64,000 nt of DNA from Sunxiuqinia sp965230765 (GTDB taxonomy: Bacteria; Bacteroidota; Bacteroidia; Bacteroidales; Prolixibacteraceae), in the NCBI GenBank assembly GCA_965230765.1, contig CBDDLR010000001.1:2294001-2358000 (forward strand), in the 5' to 3' direction. The position numbers were made by a program, and so were the translations under genes. The notes beneath the pieces were generated by a model, which saw nothing but the letters and a program-made list of their open reading frames with translations, was not told the origin of the DNA and searched no databases. Below are positions 17,316 through 24,659 of the stretch, in pieces (the first letter of the stretch is position 1; every line of letters begins with the position of its first letter).

Positions 17316-18880
17316 TATTTGCTTAATTTTTGATCTGATAAAGGAATCAGCCTGGCTGATAAGTCTGGATCTTCCATGTCTTTGTCGAGTGGGAACATGG
17401 GTCGGTTGATCCGTTTGTAGGGCAATCGCTCCAAATCCTGATCAACACCGCCTGGCGTGAGAGCCATGAGCCAGTCTGCCCGCATGTTGTACAGTTCGGG
17501 AACCAGGTATCCAATTTTTACCACTAGAATGTCTGTTTTATGCGGATTTAGCCCAAGGTTAGTAAAGTCTTTTTCGCGATGGTAAGGTTTACGCGTTTTT
17601 GTTACAATAACCTGCACGCTTCCAACCTGAACCACTACCTCCGTTTCGGCGTATTTGTCGCCATGAACGATTGCTTTTACAGTTCCTTTTAACCTGATTG
17701 GTGGCGAATAACGATCATCAATTGCGGCTCCTGCATTTGCTTCAACTGTGCCACCAATTCCGGCTTCAATCGCTTTTTCCACCAACTCAGGACCGGGTAT
17801 GGAAGCGTAAATCAACGATGGCCCGGTTTCTTTTTTAAACTCTTTTCGGTTCAATATTTCAGTTAATGTCCAAGTCACATCGCCTGCGCCGCCAGCAGTA
17901 GGATTATCACCTGTGTCGCTGATTATAAATGGTTGTTGATCACTGGCAATTGCTTTGTCAAGGCATTCATCCAAAGTAGCAACCGGAGCAACAAACACAA
18001 ACTCGTTTCTTACATCCCAAAAGCTTTTGGCTAAATCTTCTGCACCTTTCGTTACCTTATCTTTGTCATCTCCAACAACCATCACCACAGCATGGTTTCG
18101 TGGTTCATCAGCCCAGGGGTAGGCCATCCAGATAGAAGCGTCAGTTACCCCTTCCTGATCAGCAATTGCTGGTATTTGAGCGTACAAACTTTTCCCGGGT
18201 TCAATCCGTGTGCTGGTTTTTTCACCTGGGAGTAATATTGGAACGGGAATCCATGCTTTATAGGCCGGTTTATCCAATCCATTTTCCAGTCTATTCAGCA
18301 ATTCTTCAACAGCTCGCTGTTTCGAAATCATATAATCTTCATGTGGCGCCATTCGGTAAGCGGTCATTAAATCAGTATGGTGAGCTAAGCGTTTAGAAAC
18401 ATTGCCATGCAAATCCATGCAGGTTGAAATGAGTGTTTCCGTTCCAACCACTTCACGAATTCGTTTTATATAATCACCTTCAGGATCATCCAGCCCTACA
18501 ACACTCATTGCACCATGGATGTCCAGGAATAAGCCATCGTAAGGTAGGTTTTGTTTTAGTTGATCCAGTGTTTTGTTGACCAACGATTCATAGGTTTCAC
18601 GTGTTACAATTCCTCCTGGTATTGCTTTTGCCCTTATTGTTGGAAACCATTCGGCGCGTTTCCTATTTGCCGAGTCTTCATGAAAAAAAGGATAGTAGCC
18701 GTACAGCTCTTCTCCAAACTCAGTATGAAAAGCTTCTTCTGTCGTTTGGGCAGGGGAGAACGTACTTGACTCAATGCCCAATCCGGCAATAGCAATTCTG
18801 GGCAAAGATTTTTCTTTAATAGTTTGATTGCATCCGCAAATAATTGCGATAAATAAAACTCCCAAGCTCAGGTATCTCAT
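17315..18880 (-). CDS. M81-family metallopeptidase (MlrC-like), lipoprotein or exported
   Basis: A 521-aa protein related to MlrC, the enzyme that finishes microcystin breakdown; the family acts on varied small substrates. The N-terminus is a signal with a lipobox-like AIICGC, so it is probably a membrane-anchored lipoprotein outside the cytoplasm, unlike MlrC itself. The M81 core opens with IAIAGLGIESSTFSP and has the metal-site regions LDIHGAMS and STCMDLHGN (His in each), then ISDTGDNPTAGGAGD in the C-terminal half. The gene overlaps the LysE-type exporter by one base. CAAAGTTA at 18903-18910 reads as TAACTTTG (-7 box) on the coding strand, close to the start. Confidence 0.88.
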   Translation of the reverse strand: MRYLSLGVLFIAIICGCNQTIKEKSLPRIAIAGLGIESSTFSPAQTTEEAFHTEFGEELYGYYPFFHEDSANRKRAEWFPTIRAKAIPGGIVTRETYESLVNKTLDQLKQNLPYDGLFLDIHGAMSVVGLDDPEGDYIKRIREVVGTETLISTCMDLHGNVSKRLAHHTDLMTAYRMAPHEDYMISKQRAVEELLNRLENGLDKPAYKAWIPVPILLPGEKTSTRIEPGKSLYAQIPAIADQEGVTDASIWMAYPWADEPRNHAVVMVVGDDKDKVTKGAEDLAKSFWDVRNEFVFVAPVATLDECLDKAIASDQQPFIISDTGDNPTAGGAGDVTWTLTEILNRKEFKKETGPSLIYASIPGPELVEKAIEAGIGGTVEANAGAAIDDRYSPPIRLKGTVKAIVHGDKYAETEVVVQVGSVQVIVTKTRKPYHREKDFTNLGLNPHKTDILVVKIGYLVPELYNMRADWLMALTPGGVDQDLERLPYKRINRPMFPLDKDMEDPDLSARLIPLSDQKLSK

Positions 18881-19005
18881 GACACTATTTTTTTGGTGAA
18901 AGCAAAGTTATGAATTTAGACAAAGATATATTGTCCCCTGCAGCTGAAGGAGAATATATTCTTGTGAAGAGACAATCATAAATCATATATAGCCAATCGG
19001 AATAA

Positions 19006-19560
19006 CTAGACTATTTTCTCCAAAATATTATCAACAATACCATATTCAACAGATTCTTCAGCAGACATCCAGTAGTCGCGATTGAAATCTTTCATCACTT
19101 TTTCAATCGGCTGTCCACAGTTTTCAGAAAGAATCTTTGCTCCTAGCTTCTTGGTTTTGATGATTTCATCCATTTGGATTTCAATGTCAGAAGCCCTTCC
19201 TCCTGCACCGCCACTTGGCTGATGCATCATCACACGGGCATGGGGTAAAACGTACCTTTTCCCTTTTTCTCCCGCAGAAAGAAGTATTGATCCCATGGAT
19301 GCAGCTAACCCGGCGCATACCGTTGACACAGGACTGGAGATACTTTTAATTGTGTCGTAAATCGCAAAGCCGGATGTTACGTAGCCACCGGGACTATTAA
19401 TGATTAGTTGGATTTCTTTTTTTGGAGCAATCATTTCCAGGTAAAGCATTCGTTCAACCACCTGCTTGGCTGTTTTATCCTCAACTTGTCCCCATAGAAA
19501 TATTTTTCGTTCATTCAGTATTTTCGATTCAATGATGTCCTGTAGTTTTAAGTTTTCCAT
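19006..19560 (-). CDS. ClpP-type serine protease, probable second paralogue
   Basis: A 184-aa ClpP-fold protease. The catalytic triad is complete: Ser88 in GLAASMGS, His113 in MMHQPSGG and Asp162 in NRDYWMSAEES. INSPGG and the 14-3-3-like handle region are also recognisable. The protein would assemble into heptameric rings and work with a Clp ATPase. Neither tig nor clpX is beside it, as they often are for the housekeeping clpP, so this may be an extra paralogue. The frame runs back to a TTG at 19623, but the ATG at 19560 gives a family-like N-terminus. Confidence 0.88.
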   Translation of the reverse strand: MENLKLQDIIESKILNERKIFLWGQVEDKTAKQVVERMLYLEMIAPKKEIQLIINSPGGYVTSGFAIYDTIKSISSPVSTVCAGLAASMGSILLSAGEKGKRYVLPHARVMMHQPSGGAGGRASDIEIQMDEIIKTKKLGAKILSENCGQPIEKVMKDFNRDYWMSAEESVEYGIVDNILEKIV

Positions 19561-19647
19561 TTTTATGTTTTTTGATATTTTTTGTTGAAAAATCAGAATG
19601 GAAGTTATGAAAACTTGTGCCAAGAACCAAGCAGGTAAATTGATAAA

Positions 19648-20457
19648 TTAGATAAAACGTTGTAAGGCATCCATAAATAGCTGAGGTTGTTCTGCGTGTA
19701 GCCAGTGCCCTGCGTTTGGAATGGTTTCAATAACTACTTCAGGATAAATTTCTTTTATTTTGGGCAGATCACTATCCATCACGTAGTTGGATTTTTCTCC
19801 ACGGATAAATGAAACCGGGTAATTAAAAATAGGAAGACGGTCTTCAAACCAGCGATAGTCTACACCAGCAATGATATCATCCAAAGCATCATAAATAACT
19901 GGTGCATTCACCCTACATGCAACCCGTCCGTTTTCTTTATTCAGGTAGAAGTTTTTCATTAGGAACTGCACCAATGAGTCGCCATCAATTTTTATTGTTA
20001 GCGCATCTGCAACTTCCTGCCTGTTGGTGTAATTTGCTTCTTTAATTTCTATAAGCGATTCCAGTATGTTTTTGTGCAAATAATATTGACTGGTTTCCTG
20101 AAGTTGAAAATAATCCTTTGGGGCAATATCCACAACTACAAGCTTGTTGATTTTTTCTGGATATTCGGCGGCAAAGTACATGGCTGTTTTTCCGCCCATG
20201 CTGTGCCCAACAACCGTAGCTTTTTCAATTTTATGATGGTTGAAAAAAGAAGCCAAATCTTCTTTCATCAATTCAAAACTGTGTTCATCAGCTTGAGGTG
20301 ATCGTCCATGGTTGCGTTGGTCAACCATGTAAACGTGATGGTTTGCAGCCAGCTTTTTGCCTACGGTAAGCCAGTTATCCGATGAGCCATAAAGCCCATG
20401 AACAATAACTACCGTGTTTTTATGCTCTTTGCCTTCTTCGCGGTAAAATAAATTCAT
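19648..20457 (-). CDS. Alpha/beta hydrolase, esterase YbfF-like
   Basis: A 269-aa cytosolic alpha/beta hydrolase. It has the oxyanion HGLYGSSDNW, the DQRNHGRS loop, the nucleophile elbow GHSMGGK with Ser86, and the C-terminal catalytic His251 in NAGHWLHAEQP. This arrangement matches the YbfF/ABHD11 group of small-ester or acyl-CoA hydrolases. The true substrate is unknown. It lies 41 nt after pdxJ on the same strand and is probably cotranscribed with it, and perhaps with the ClpP paralogue that follows. Confidence 0.88.
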   Translation of the reverse strand: MNLFYREEGKEHKNTVVIVHGLYGSSDNWLTVGKKLAANHHVYMVDQRNHGRSPQADEHSFELMKEDLASFFNHHKIEKATVVGHSMGGKTAMYFAAEYPEKINKLVVVDIAPKDYFQLQETSQYYLHKNILESLIEIKEANYTNRQEVADALTIKIDGDSLVQFLMKNFYLNKENGRVACRVNAPVIYDALDDIIAGVDYRWFEDRLPIFNYPVSFIRGEKSNYVMDSDLPKIKEIYPEVVIETIPNAGHWLHAEQPQLFMDALQRFI

Positions 20458-20498
20458 CCTGTCTTTTTTACCTTAGGAACCTTAAACCCTGCAATCTT

Positions 20499-21215
20499 TT
20501 ATGGTTTCAAACACTCAAGGTATTCGTGAATGGTATTTTTCAATCCCATGTACAAGGCCTCTGCAATTAAAGCATGACCAATAGAAACTTCATCGATAAT
20601 TGGGATTCTGTCAACAAGGTACTTGAGGTTTTTTAAGCTCAAATCATGACCTGCATTAATGCCAATTCCATATTCTTTTGCCAAATTAGCAGCTACTAAG
20701 TAAGGGGCAATCGCCTTTTCAGGGTTTTCGGGATACATGGTAGCGTATGGCTCTGTATAAAGTTCAATCCGATTGGTTCCAGTCAGGCTCGCCCCTTCAA
20801 TCATCCTCGGATCAGGATCAACAAAAATAGAAGTGCGTATCCTTGCTTCTTTAAAACGGTGAATAACTTCCTGAAGGAATGTTTCATGTTCAATCGTGTC
20901 CCAGCCATGATCAGAAGTCAGTTGATTGTGTTTGTCAGGAACCAAAGTCACTTGGTCTGCCTGAACATCAATCACCATTTTAATAAATTCTTCACTTGGG
21001 TAGCCCTCAATGTTAAACTCTGTGCGAATGTGTTGTTTTATGTCATAAACATCTTGTCGGCGTATGTGCCTTTCGTCAGGTCTTGGGTGAACTGTAATTC
21101 CCTCAGCACCAAAGTCCTGACAGTTAATAGCAGCTTCAACTACGTTAGGGATATTCCCCCCACGGCTGTTTCTTAATGTTGCTATTTTGTTTATATTTAC
21201 ACTAAGTCTGGTCAT
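20499..21215 (-). CDS. pdxJ: Pyridoxine 5'-phosphate synthase
   Basis: Condenses 1-deoxy-D-xylulose 5-phosphate with 3-amino-2-oxopropyl phosphate to give pyridoxine 5'-phosphate, the ring-closing step of the DXP-dependent vitamin B6 route. The TIM-barrel protein of 238 aa has all usual landmarks: RLSVNINKIATLRNSRGG, GITVHPRPDERHI, and GINAGHDLSLKNL near the C-terminus. A -7 box is read on the coding strand at 21235-21242 (TAACTTTG), 20 nt before the start. It is likely the first gene of a small operon with the hydrolase. Confidence 0.97.
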   Translation of the reverse strand: MTRLSVNINKIATLRNSRGGNIPNVVEAAINCQDFGAEGITVHPRPDERHIRRQDVYDIKQHIRTEFNIEGYPSEEFIKMVIDVQADQVTLVPDKHNQLTSDHGWDTIEHETFLQEVIHRFKEARIRTSIFVDPDPRMIEGASLTGTNRIELYTEPYATMYPENPEKAIAPYLVAANLAKEYGIGINAGHDLSLKNLKYLVDRIPIIDEVSIGHALIAEALYMGLKNTIHEYLECLKP

Positions 21216-21383
21216 GTTCTTTAAAATTGGGCAGCAAAGTTACAACAATGAAATGAAACGTCCATATGTGAAAAATCATAAACTTACATTCAAATGCTTA
21301 TTTGCGAAGGATATATTTCATGTGATGATTGAAGAATGGAACATAGAAAGATGAAAATTATTTAAAACCCAGTAAGAAAAGTT

Positions 21384-22049
21384 TTGATTGCAGAACAACT
21401 CATATCAGAAGTAATTCCATCATTAAGGCTTTCAGATACAGGTCAGAAAGCTTTGAACTGGATGGAGGTTTTCAGGATATCGCACCTCCCGGTTGTTGAT
21501 AATCATGAGTACATAGGATTGATTGCCGATAAAAGCATTTATGATTTGAATTTGACAGAAGAAAAGTTTGAAGACTGTCGAACCCATATGCTTACCCCGC
21601 ATGTTCATACAAACCAGCACATTTATGAGGTTGTATCGGTAATTTCTGAATTAAAAATATCGTGCTTGCCTGTTTTGGATCTGCACCACAATTATTTGGG
21701 TGTTATTACGGTGTTCGATTTGGCTCAAAAGTTTGCTGATTTGGTTGCGGTGCACGAACCAGGAGGAGTGATCCTTCTGGAATTAACCCCGATGGACTAT
21801 TCTTTAGCAGAAATTGCGCAAATTGTTGAGGGGAATGATGCAAAAATTCTAAGTTTGTATGTAAACAATGAGCAAGACTCAAAAAAAATGATTGTGACAC
21901 TGAAGGTGAATCAGATCGATTTATCGCCAATCATACAAACGTTTGTCAGGTACGACTATTCGATTTTAGCCGTATTTATGGATGAGTCCATTCTTAATAA
22001 TATGTATGATGATCGGTTGAACCAGTTGAGGAAGTACATGAATATTTAG
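21384..22049 (+). CDS. CBS-pair domain protein preceding nadK
   Basis: A 221-aa protein with two CBS motifs in the N-terminal two thirds (ISHLPVVDNHEYIGLIADKS; ISCLPVLDLHHNYLGVITVFD) and a small ACT-like alpha/beta tail. CBS pairs bind adenosine nucleotides, and the gene ends 12 nt before nadK, so it may tune NAD kinase or a linked function; that is inference. The start is a TTG: from there the protein begins IAEQLISEVIPSLR, which fits homologues as I remember them, and no ATG/GTG option exists in the conserved stretch. Confidence 0.85.
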   Translation: MIAEQLISEVIPSLRLSDTGQKALNWMEVFRISHLPVVDNHEYIGLIADKSIYDLNLTEEKFEDCRTHMLTPHVHTNQHIYEVVSVISELKISCLPVLDLHHNYLGVITVFDLAQKFADLVAVHEPGGVILLELTPMDYSLAEIAQIVEGNDAKILSLYVNNEQDSKKMIVTLKVNQIDLSPIIQTFVRYDYSILAVFMDESILNNMYDDRLNQLRKYMNI

Positions 22050-22061
22050 AAATTATTGGAT

Positions 22062-22943
22062 ATGATTATCGCCATTTTTGGGACCAGTATTGACCCTCGT
22101 TTCTCAAAAGACTTACAACACCTTTTTACATTACTAAAAAAGAAGAAAATAAAGGTATATATGTACCAGCCTTTTTTTGCTTTTGTTAAGCAAACCTGCA
22201 GTGTACAACCTGATATTGATGGAGTGTTTTTTTCGGGTGATGATATCCCCGATAAAGTGAAGCTTCTTTTTAGTATTGGCGGTGATGGTACATTTCTGAA
22301 GTCGGTTATGACCTTGCAGAATAAATCTATTCCCGTTGTTGGGATTAATCTTGGCAGGTTAGGTTTTTTGTCAGATATATCGCGGGATGATATGGATGAG
22401 GCTATCGAGTTAATCTTGAATGAAAAGTATCAGATTGAAAAGCGTTCTGTGTTTCGGGTGAAGGGGCACGATAGATTGTTCGGTAACTTCAATTATGCGT
22501 TGAACGAATTGACGGTAACTAAACTGGATACCATGTCAATGATTAATATTCACACGTACCTGAATGATGAATTCTTGAATACCTATTGGGCAGATGGTTT
22601 AATTGTTGCAACCCCCACAGGTTCAACAGCTTATTCATTGAGTGTTGGAGGGCCAATAGTAACCCCGGATTCGCAAAGTTTTGTGATAAGCCCAATTGCA
22701 CCGCATAATTTAACCGTGCGCCCAATTGTTGTACCCGATAATAACAAGATTACCCTGAAGGTTGACGGTCGTGGAACACAGTTTCTGGCCTCGCTCGATT
22801 CACGGTCCAAAGCGCTTGACTTTCCTGGTGAACTTGAGATATACAAAGCCAATTTTTACGTACAAACGCTAAAGCTTGAAGGACATAGCTTTTTCAGTAC
22901 TTTGCGCAACAAATTGATGTGGGGTGCCGACAAAAGAAATTAA
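22062..22943 (+). CDS. nadK: NAD kinase
   Basis: Phosphorylates NAD+ to NADP+ in the cytosol. The 293-aa protein has the diagnostic GGDGTFL (residues 73-79), the NELTV region, and TPTGSTAYSLSVGGPIV, which forms the NAD site, then the beta-rich C-terminal domain with KVDGRG. I chose the ATG at 22062 over the TTG two codons upstream. It follows the CBS protein by 12 nt and is almost surely cotranscribed with it. Confidence 0.97.
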   Translation: MIIAIFGTSIDPRFSKDLQHLFTLLKKKKIKVYMYQPFFAFVKQTCSVQPDIDGVFFSGDDIPDKVKLLFSIGGDGTFLKSVMTLQNKSIPVVGINLGRLGFLSDISRDDMDEAIELILNEKYQIEKRSVFRVKGHDRLFGNFNYALNELTVTKLDTMSMINIHTYLNDEFLNTYWADGLIVATPTGSTAYSLSVGGPIVTPDSQSFVISPIAPHNLTVRPIVVPDNNKITLKVDGRGTQFLASLDSRSKALDFPGELEIYKANFYVQTLKLEGHSFFSTLRNKLMWGADKRN

Positions 22944-23020
22944 AAATTTATGCTTAACAATTTTTAACCTCTATTTCGGTTTTATAATAGGCAGTCGGCA
23001 TGATGTTTAGAGAATTATAT

Positions 23021-23028
23021 TACTTTTG
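23021..23028 (+). promoter_or_regulatory. Bacteroidota -7 element before the DUF6089-uppS-bamA operon
   Basis: TACTTTTG fits TAnnTTTG. No clear TTTG is found at the -33 spacing. It would give a leader of about 100 nt before the first gene of the outer-membrane biogenesis cluster. Confidence 0.35.
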
Positions 23029-23133
23029 TAGCCTTTGAAAGGTGTTATGTTTAGGAATCTAAATCATGATCTCTGTTTTTATTTGCCGAGCTGTCTTTTT
23101 TAGGAATAAGCTTTCGCAAAAAAAAGATAGTCG

Positions 23134-23898
23134 ATGAAACGAATTGTTTTAGTCACATTTAGTATGCTGTTATTGGTTTGTGCGTCTGCACAAAAGTCAG
23201 CTGATGTGGGAATTTGGGGTGGCGCCGCTACCTACTTCGGGGACATGACCAAGATAGATTTCCAGAGTTCTTTGAGACCAGCTTATGGTTTGTATTTAAG
23301 GTATAATTTCAACCCACGCGTGGGCGTCCGGGCAGGGTACATCAGAGGTGATATTTTTGCAACTGGTGAATACGAAAGCCGGGGAATGAGTTTTGAAAAA
23401 AGATTGAATGATTACCATGTTTTGGGCGAATTCAATTTTTTCAAATACATCATGGGAAATTATAAATACCCCATTACAACATATTTGTTAGGTGGACTTG
23501 GGGCGAGTAGTTATGAATACCTTTACAGTCCTGGTAATCTCCAGCTTTTAGGTATTGAACTTGACCCGAATATGCCAAATACTGATACACGGGAAAACCT
23601 GATGGGCTTGCATTCAACGCTTGGATTTGGTTTCAAATTCAATATAGGAAAACGGTGGGGAGTTGGAGCAGAAGTGCAGTTGCGAAAGTATTTTAACGAT
23701 AAGCTGGATAACCTGGATGATCCAAGAAAAAGTGTTAGGAACGTAGTTGATCCAATATCTGGTATTTCAACTGAAGTAGTTACAACATATACCGATACCT
23801 GGCACAATAACGATTGGACAGTAAACGCAGGGGTACATATCACTTACAGGTTTTATTTGGGCAAAAAGGATTGCCCGGTTTACGAGAATTTAAATTAG
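23134..23898 (+). CDS. DUF6089-type outer membrane beta-barrel protein
   Basis: A 254-aa exported protein. The signal peptide is VLVTFSMLLLVCASAQ; the rest alternates in beta-strand fashion with many aromatic residues (GIWGGAATYFGDMTK, LGGLGASSYEYL, FKFNIGKRWGVGAEV, GVHITYRFYL). This is a small barrel of the DUF6089 kind, which in Bacteroidota is regularly found next to uppS and bamA. Its function is not established; the conserved location suggests a part in outer-membrane assembly. uppS starts 6 nt after its stop. Confidence 0.82.
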   Translation: MKRIVLVTFSMLLLVCASAQKSADVGIWGGAATYFGDMTKIDFQSSLRPAYGLYLRYNFNPRVGVRAGYIRGDIFATGEYESRGMSFEKRLNDYHVLGEFNFFKYIMGNYKYPITTYLLGGLGASSYEYLYSPGNLQLLGIELDPNMPNTDTRENLMGLHSTLGFGFKFNIGKRWGVGAEVQLRKYFNDKLDNLDDPRKSVRNVVDPISGISTEVVTTYTDTWHNNDWTVNAGVHITYRFYLGKKDCPVYENLN

Positions 23899-23904
23899 AC
23901 TTGA

Positions 23905-24648
23905 ATGTCATTGAAAGATAAGATCATAGAAAACAAATTGCCACGCCATATTGCAATAATTATGGATGGTAATGGCCGTTGGGCTGCCTTGCAGGGCAAC
24001 GAACGGGTCTATGGACATGAACATGGTGTTGAATCAGTTCGCTCAGTTGTTGAGGGGGCAGGGGAGATCGGTTTAAAATACCTTACCCTTTATGCATTTT
24101 CAACCGAAAACTGGGGGAGGCCACAACATGAAATTAATGCACTAATGGGCTTGTTGGTTGAATCAATCAACAATGAAACCGAAAAGTTAAAGGAAAACAA
24201 AGTGCGTTTACAGGTTATTGGTGATATTAAAAGCCTTCCACCTGCAGTGCAGCAAAAATTAGATTGGTCGATAAACGAATTGAAAGATAGCACTGGCTTA
24301 ACCCTAACGATTGCTTTAAGCTACAGTGCACGATGGGAACTGACAGAAACCATGAAAGATATTGCTGTTCAAGTTAAGAATGGTCATATTGATCCCGATG
24401 AAATTACCTCAGAATTAATAGATAAAAACCTTACCACCGCCGAAATGCCAGACCCCGAACTACTTATTCGCACCAGTGGTGAATCACGGATAAGTAATTT
24501 TTTGTTATGGCAAATAGCTTATACTGAACTTTATTTCACTCCAAAACTTTGGCCTGATTTTAGAAAGGAAGATCTGTATGAAGCGATTTGTAATTACCAA
24601 AGAAGAGAAAGAAGGTTTGGTAAAACCAGTCAACAATTAGTGAGCTAA
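23905..24648 (+). CDS. uppS: Isoprenyl transferase (undecaprenyl diphosphate synthase)
   Basis: Adds isopentenyl units in cis to farnesyl diphosphate to make C55-PP, the lipid carrier for peptidoglycan and surface polymers. The 247-aa protein opens with HIAIIMDGNGRWA (catalytic Asp21) and has LTLYAFSTENWGRP, IRTSGESRISNFLLWQIAYTELYF and the C-terminal RRFGKT. It lies between the DUF6089 gene and bamA with tight spacing, an arrangement typical for the phylum. Confidence 0.97.
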   Translation: MSLKDKIIENKLPRHIAIIMDGNGRWAALQGNERVYGHEHGVESVRSVVEGAGEIGLKYLTLYAFSTENWGRPQHEINALMGLLVESINNETEKLKENKVRLQVIGDIKSLPPAVQQKLDWSINELKDSTGLTLTIALSYSARWELTETMKDIAVQVKNGHIDPDEITSELIDKNLTTAEMPDPELLIRTSGESRISNFLLWQIAYTELYFTPKLWPDFRKEDLYEAICNYQRRERRFGKTSQQLVS

Positions 24649-24659
24649 TTAACTCGTAG

